This document shows positions 60,651 through 64,000 of a DNA stretch of 64,000 nucleotides, in pieces; position 1 is the stretch's first letter, and each line of letters starts with the position of its first letter. The position numbers and the translations under genes were made by a program. The stretch comes from Arthrobacter sp. SLBN-100 (GTDB lineage Bacteria; Actinomycetota; Actinomycetes; Actinomycetales; Micrococcaceae). The stretch lies in contig NZ_VFMY01000001.1 of the NCBI RefSeq assembly GCF_006715305.1, positions 3,658,001 through 3,722,000 on the forward strand, given 5' to 3'. The notes under the pieces are model-generated. The model made no database searches. It saw only the letters and a list, made by a program, of their open reading frames with translations, and was not told where the DNA came from.

Positions 60651-61880
60651 GTGAAAATCATTGCCGCCGACGTCTTTGTGACGAGTCCCTCCCGGAACTT
60701 CGTGACGCTCCGGATCACCACCGAGGACGGTGTGACCGGCATTGGTGACGCCACCCTGAACGGGCGTGAGCTTGCCGTGGCCGCGTACTTGAAGGAGCAC
60801 GTGGCGCAGCTGCTGATCGGCAAGGACCCGCACCGGATCGAGGACACCTGGCAGTTCCTGTACCGGTCCTCGTACTGGCGCCGCGGGCCGGTGACGATGG
60901 CTGCGATCGCCGCGGTGGACATGGCGTTGTGGGACATCAAGGGCAAGATGGCGGGCATGCCGGTCTACCAGCTCCTGGGCGGGGCGTCCCGGAACGGGCT
61001 GCGCGCCTACGGCCACGCCTCGGGCGCGGACCTGCCGTCCCTGTTCGATTCCGTGCGCGAGCACCTGGAACTGGGGTACAAGTCCATCCGGATCCAGACC
61101 GCCGTCCCTGGCATCAATGCGGTGTACGGTGTGGCCGCGCAGGCGCAGGCGTCCGGGGAGCGGTACGACTACGAGCCCGCCGGGCGGGGTGCGTTCCCGG
61201 TGGAGGAGGACTGGGACACCCGGGCTTACCTGCGCCACCTGCCCACGGTGTTTGAGGCGGTCCGGAACGAGTTCGGCCCGGAAATCCCGCTGCTGCACGA
61301 CGGGCACCACCGGATGACGCCGATCCAGGCCGCGAAGCTCGGCAAGGCGCTGGAACCGTATGACCTGTTCTGGCTGGAGGACTGCACCCCGGCGGAGAAC
61401 CAGGAGGGTTTGCGCCTGGTCCGCCAGCACACCACCACCCCGCTGGCCATCGGTGAAATCTTCAACACCGTGTACGACTACCAGACCCTCATCAAGGAAC
61501 AGCTGATCGATTACGTCCGGGCCGCGTCCACGCACTTCGGCGGGATCTCGCCGTTGAAGAAGGTGATGGACTTCGCCGCGCAATACCAGATCAAGTCCGG
61601 CTTCCACGGCCCCACGGACATTTCCCCGGTGGGCTTCGCCGCGCAGCTGCACGTGGGCCTGGCCATCCACAACTACGGCATCCAGGAATACATGCAGCAC
61701 TCGGACAAGACCAACGAGGTCTTCCACCAGTCCATGACCTTCGTGGACGGCTACCTGCACCCCGGCAACGAACCCGGCATCGGCGTCGAATTCAACGAAG
61801 AAGCTGCAGCCGCCTACCCCTACCAGCAGGCCTACCTGCCCTATAACCGCCTCATCGACGGAACGGTCCACGACTGGTGA
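60651..61880 (+). CDS. manD: D-mannonate dehydratase, enolase superfamily (ManD type)
   Basis: A 409-residue enzyme that dehydrates D-mannonate to 2-keto-3-deoxygluconate. The signature residues of ManD are in place: Arg147 and Tyr159 ([19 protein letters not shown]), His219 in [11 protein letters not shown], and the metal ligands Asp217, Glu243 (FWLEDC) and Glu269 (AIGEIFN). GTG start 60651 has AAAGGA. Its stop overlaps the following fusion gene as GTGA. High-activity ManD enzymes with this arrangement work in glucuronate catabolism, matching uxaC and uxuB next door. A gluconate-dehydratase activity is the main alternative. Confidence 0.93.
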   Translation: MKIIAADVFVTSPSRNFVTLRITTEDGVTGIGDATLNGRELAVAAYLKEHVAQLLIGKDPHRIEDTWQFLYRSSYWRRGPVTMAAIAAVDMALWDIKGKMAGMPVYQLLGGASRNGLRAYGHASGADLPSLFDSVREHLELGYKSIRIQTAVPGINAVYGVAAQAQASGERYDYEPAGRGAFPVEEDWDTRAYLRHLPTVFEAVRNEFGPEIPLLHDGHHRMTPIQAAKLGKALEPYDLFWLEDCTPAENQEGLRLVRQHTTTPLAIGEIFNTVYDYQTLIKEQLIDYVRAASTHFGGISPLKKVMDFAAQYQIKSGFHGPTDISPVGFAAQLHVGLAIHNYGIQEYMQHSDKTNEVFHQSMTFVDGYLHPGNEPGIGVEFNEEAAAAYPYQQAYLPYNRLIDGTVHDW

Positions 61881-64000
61881 ACACTCCCAACCCCGAAACA
61901 ACAGCACCCGCTTCGGCCGGACAGCCCAAGCTCCGCGTCATCGTGATGGGGGTATCCGGCTGCGGCAAGACCACTATCGGCGACCTCGTGGCCCGCGAAC
62001 TCGGCGTCCCCTTCCTCGACGCCGATTCCCTGCACCCGGTGGAGAACGTCGCCAAAATGGCCGCCGGCACGCCCCTGACGGACGAGGACCGCTGGCCCTG
62101 GCTCGCCACCGTGGGCGCCCGGCTGGCCAACGCGGGCGACGGCGGGATGGTCCTGGCGTGCTCCGCACTGCGCCGCAGCTACCGCGACGCCATCCGCGAA
62201 CAGGCCCCGGACACCATCTTCCTGCACCTGCACGGCAGCAAAGACGTCCTGCGGGCGCGCACTGAAGGGCGGACCGGCCACTTTATGCCGCCGGCCCTCC
62301 TTGAATCCCAGCTCGCCACGCTGGAACCGCTCCAAGCCGATGAAGCCGGCGTCGTCGTCGACATTGCCTCCCCCGTGGACGAAGTGGTGGCCTCGGCACT
62401 CGCCAACATCGCCGCCGTCGGACGTTCCAGGAACGCCGCCGCCGGCCATGGTGACGCGGTCACCCGGCCGCGGCAGTTCGACGTCGACCTTCAGGCCGCG
62501 CCGTTTAATCTCGACGGCGACGCGGTCACCTGGGTGGAAACCACCATGGCCGCCATGACCCTCGAGGAAAAGATCGGCCAGCTGTTCATCAACCACAACA
62601 ACGACTACTCCCCGGAGTACCTCGATGGCGTGCTGGAGAACTACCATGTGGGCGGCATGCGGTACCGGCCTGGACCCTCGGCCGCGGTGCAGGAGCATAT
62701 CCGCTACGCGCAGTCCAGGACCCGCATCCCGCTGCTGGTGGCTTCCAACCCGGAAATGGGGGGAGCCGGAAGCTGCGACGACGGAACGTTCGTGTCGACG
62801 CACCTGCAGGCCGGCTCGCATCCGGACAAAGCCATTGCCCGGCAGATGGGGCAGGTGGCCGGGGCCGAAACCGCAGCGCTGGGCTGCAACTGGGCCTTCG
62901 CCCCGATTGTGGACATCCACTACAACTGGCGGAACACTGTCATCTCCACCCGCGCCTTCGGAAACACCCCGGAGATTGTGGTGGAGCGGGCCAAAGAGTA
63001 CTTCGACGGCATCAGCGAATCACCCACGGTATGCGCCATGAAGCACTTCCCCGGAGACGGCGTGGACGAGCGTGACCAGCATGTGGTCACCTCCTACAAC
63101 ACCTTCGGCTACGAGGAATGGAACCGCACCTACGGGCACGTTTACCGCGAGATGATCGGCCACGGCGTACAGTCCATCATGGTGGGCCACATCGGGGCTC
63201 CGGAGCTGTCCCGGCACTTCCGCCCGGGCATGGCTGATGCAGAGATCCTGCCCGCCACGCTCGCGCCCGAGCTGCTCCAGGACCTTCTCCGCGGCGAACT
63301 TGGCTTCAACGGGCTGGTGCTCACCGACGCCTCGCTGATGGTGGGCCTCACCCAGGCCAGGAAGCGCAAAGACCTGGTGCCGGCCACTATCGCTGCCGGC
63401 TGCGACATGTTCCTGTTCTTCCGCAACCCTGCAGAGGACTTCGGGTACATGCTGGACGGCTACAAGTCCGGCGTCATCACCGAGCAGCGCCTGCATGATG
63501 CGCTGCGCAGGATCTTGGGGCTGAAGGCGTCCCTGGGGCTGCACCGCAAGTCCGCGGACCAGCTGGTTCCGCCTGCTGAGGCGCTTGCCGTGATTGGCAG
63601 TGAGGCGCACCGGGCGGTTGCGGCGGAGGTCGCGGACAGGACCGTCACCCTGGTCAAGGACACCGCCAACAATCTGCCCATCACACCAGAGACGCACAAA
63701 CGGATCCGCCTGTATGGCATCTCCGGCGGCGCCGACTTTACCCGCGCTGACCCGCTGGCCTACCTGGACACTGTCAAGGATGAGCTTGAAGCCGCCGGCT
63801 TTGAAGTGCACGTCTTCAAGACTGCGGAGCAGCGGGAAGCGGCGGGCGAAACCGGTATGAACTTCATGCGGGTCCTGTCCGAGGAAGCCACAGGCGACTA
63901 CGCCGAGAAGTACGACGCCGCTTTTGTGTTCGCGAATGTAAAGGGTTTCGCGCAGGAGGCTGCGATCCGGATCAAGTGGTCCTCACCCATGGCCGCGGAG
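61877..64000 (+). CDS. Gluconokinase-GH3 fusion protein (runs off window)
   Basis: One uninterrupted frame of 708 codons from GTG 61877 to the window end. Residues about 18-185 are a complete GntK-type gluconokinase: P-loop GVSGCGKT (25-32), [39 protein letters not shown], and [19 protein letters not shown]. After a short Ala/Gly/Arg linker (about 185-205) a GH3 domain starts at [20 protein letters not shown]. It carries KHFPGDG (389-395) with D400-x-H402, the KHFPG-x-D-x-H motif of NagZ-like GH3 enzymes, and the nucleophile Asp484 in [12 protein letters not shown]. No signal peptide, so both activities would be cytoplasmic. The C-terminal domain is cut by the window. The start overlaps the manD stop (GTGA). 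Confidence 0.88.
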   Translation, partial: MNTPNPETTAPASAGQPKLRVIVMGVSGCGKTTIGDLVARELGVPFLDADSLHPVENVAKMAAGTPLTDEDRWPWLATVGARLANAGDGGMVLACSALRRSYRDAIREQAPDTIFLHLHGSKDVLRARTEGRTGHFMPPALLESQLATLEPLQADEAGVVVDIASPVDEVVASALANIAAVGRSRNAAAGHGDAVTRPRQFDVDLQAAPFNLDGDAVTWVETTMAAMTLEEKIGQLFINHNNDYSPEYLDGVLENYHVGGMRYRPGPSAAVQEHIRYAQSRTRIPLLVASNPEMGGAGSCDDGTFVSTHLQAGSHPDKAIARQMGQVAGAETAALGCNWAFAPIVDIHYNWRNTVISTRAFGNTPEIVVERAKEYFDGISESPTVCAMKHFPGDGVDERDQHVVTSYNTFGYEEWNRTYGHVYREMIGHGVQSIMVGHIGAPELSRHFRPGMADAEILPATLAPELLQDLLRGELGFNGLVLTDASLMVGLTQARKRKDLVPATIAAGCDMFLFFRNPAEDFGYMLDGYKSGVITEQRLHDALRRILGLKASLGLHRKSADQLVPPAEALAVIGSEAHRAVAAEVADRTVTLVKDTANNLPITPETHKRIRLYGISGGADFTRADPLAYLDTVKDELEAAGFEVHVFKTAEQREAAGETGMNFMRVLSEEATGDYAEKYDAAFVFANVKGFAQEAAIRIKWSSPMAAE

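Noticed and set aside
59124..61907. Very long minus-strand open frame (over 900 codons) opposite the symporter and manD genes
   Set aside because: It is the antisense shadow of high-GC coding sequence: low-complexity Gly/Gln/Val/His-rich translation, no family features, and both plus-strand genes are clear.
62451..62454. GTGA at the gluconokinase-GH3 junction as relic of two formerly overlapping genes
   Set aside because: It is out of frame with both domains; two compensating indels would be needed to restore separate genes.

Overview
The window is high-GC and gene-dense, and it reads like the chromosome of a Micrococcaceae actinobacterium close to Arthrobacter/Pseudarthrobacter (an inference from protein style). 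Supporting signs are frequent GTG/TTG starts, ATGA/GTGA four-base gene overlaps, the lhr-nei pair, a DUF222-HNH protein, an IdeR-type iron box and an actinobacterial PEP carboxylase. I see no rRNA, tRNA, CRISPR array, phage or complete insertion sequence. No gap between genes exceeds 300 bases.

Layout. 1-2.7 kb: a two-component system (kinase cut by the window edge) divergent from a KgtP-like dicarboxylate/H+ symporter that is preceded by a short coupled leader ORF. 2.9-11.2 kb: a serpin lipoprotein convergent with a leftward run of housekeeping and orphan genes (thiD, dienelactone hydrolase, tgt, SRPBCC, an orphan, a degenerate Nudix protein, a VOC protein), then a YdeI-like gene. 11.3-14.7 kb: a GH32 fructan-active enzyme and a DUF222-HNH protein. 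14.8-18.8 kb: an Fe3+ ABC importer (fbpA-B-C type) whose upstream region carries an IdeR/DtxR-like box. 18.8-23 kb: a GH76 enzyme, an SDR/acyl-CoA dehydrogenase pair and a DUF1684 protein. 23.3-31.8 kb: ppc, a DedA protein, an RluA-type pseudouridine synthase, a TetR/DUF4188 divergent pair and a MocR (YczR-like)/YczE divergent pair. 31.8-39.4 kb: nei and lhr (overlapping) and an FAD-Rieske oxidoreductase. 39.6-44 kb: small membrane and secreted proteins, including a YcnI-like copper protein and its membrane neighbour, and a nitronate monooxygenase.

44.1-64 kb is the most interesting part: a sugar-acid/glycoside catabolic island with two LacI repressors, two sugar-phosphate-isomerase-like TIM barrels, two Gfo/Idh/MocA oxidoreductases, a peptide/oligosaccharide-type ABC importer, UxaC, a fructuronate-reductase-like dehydrogenase, a GPH symporter, a ManD-type mannonate dehydratase and, running off the window, a single ORF fusing a gluconokinase to a glycoside hydrolase family 3 domain. 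Four promoters in the island share one design: a LacI-type palindrome near TTGGCAACCGGTTGCCAA whose right half is itself the -35 hexamer, followed by exactly 17 bp and a -10. This ties the importer, the oxidoreductase/isomerase genes and the glucuronate pathway into one predicted regulon. The two-plus-two enzyme set resembles the levoglucosan-type oxidation-elimination-hydration-reduction route, so the island may release glucuronate from a glycoside without simple hydrolysis and then pass it through fructuronate and mannonate to 2-keto-3-deoxygluconate (inference). The importer's binding-protein gene carries an in-frame amber stop.

Other recurring oddities are in-frame 15-bp minisatellites encoding pentapeptide repeats in three unrelated genes (SDR, Fe3+ ABC ATPase, lhr), and a 39-bp repeat inside lhr built on an element that also occurs at the stop codon of a gene 19 kb away.
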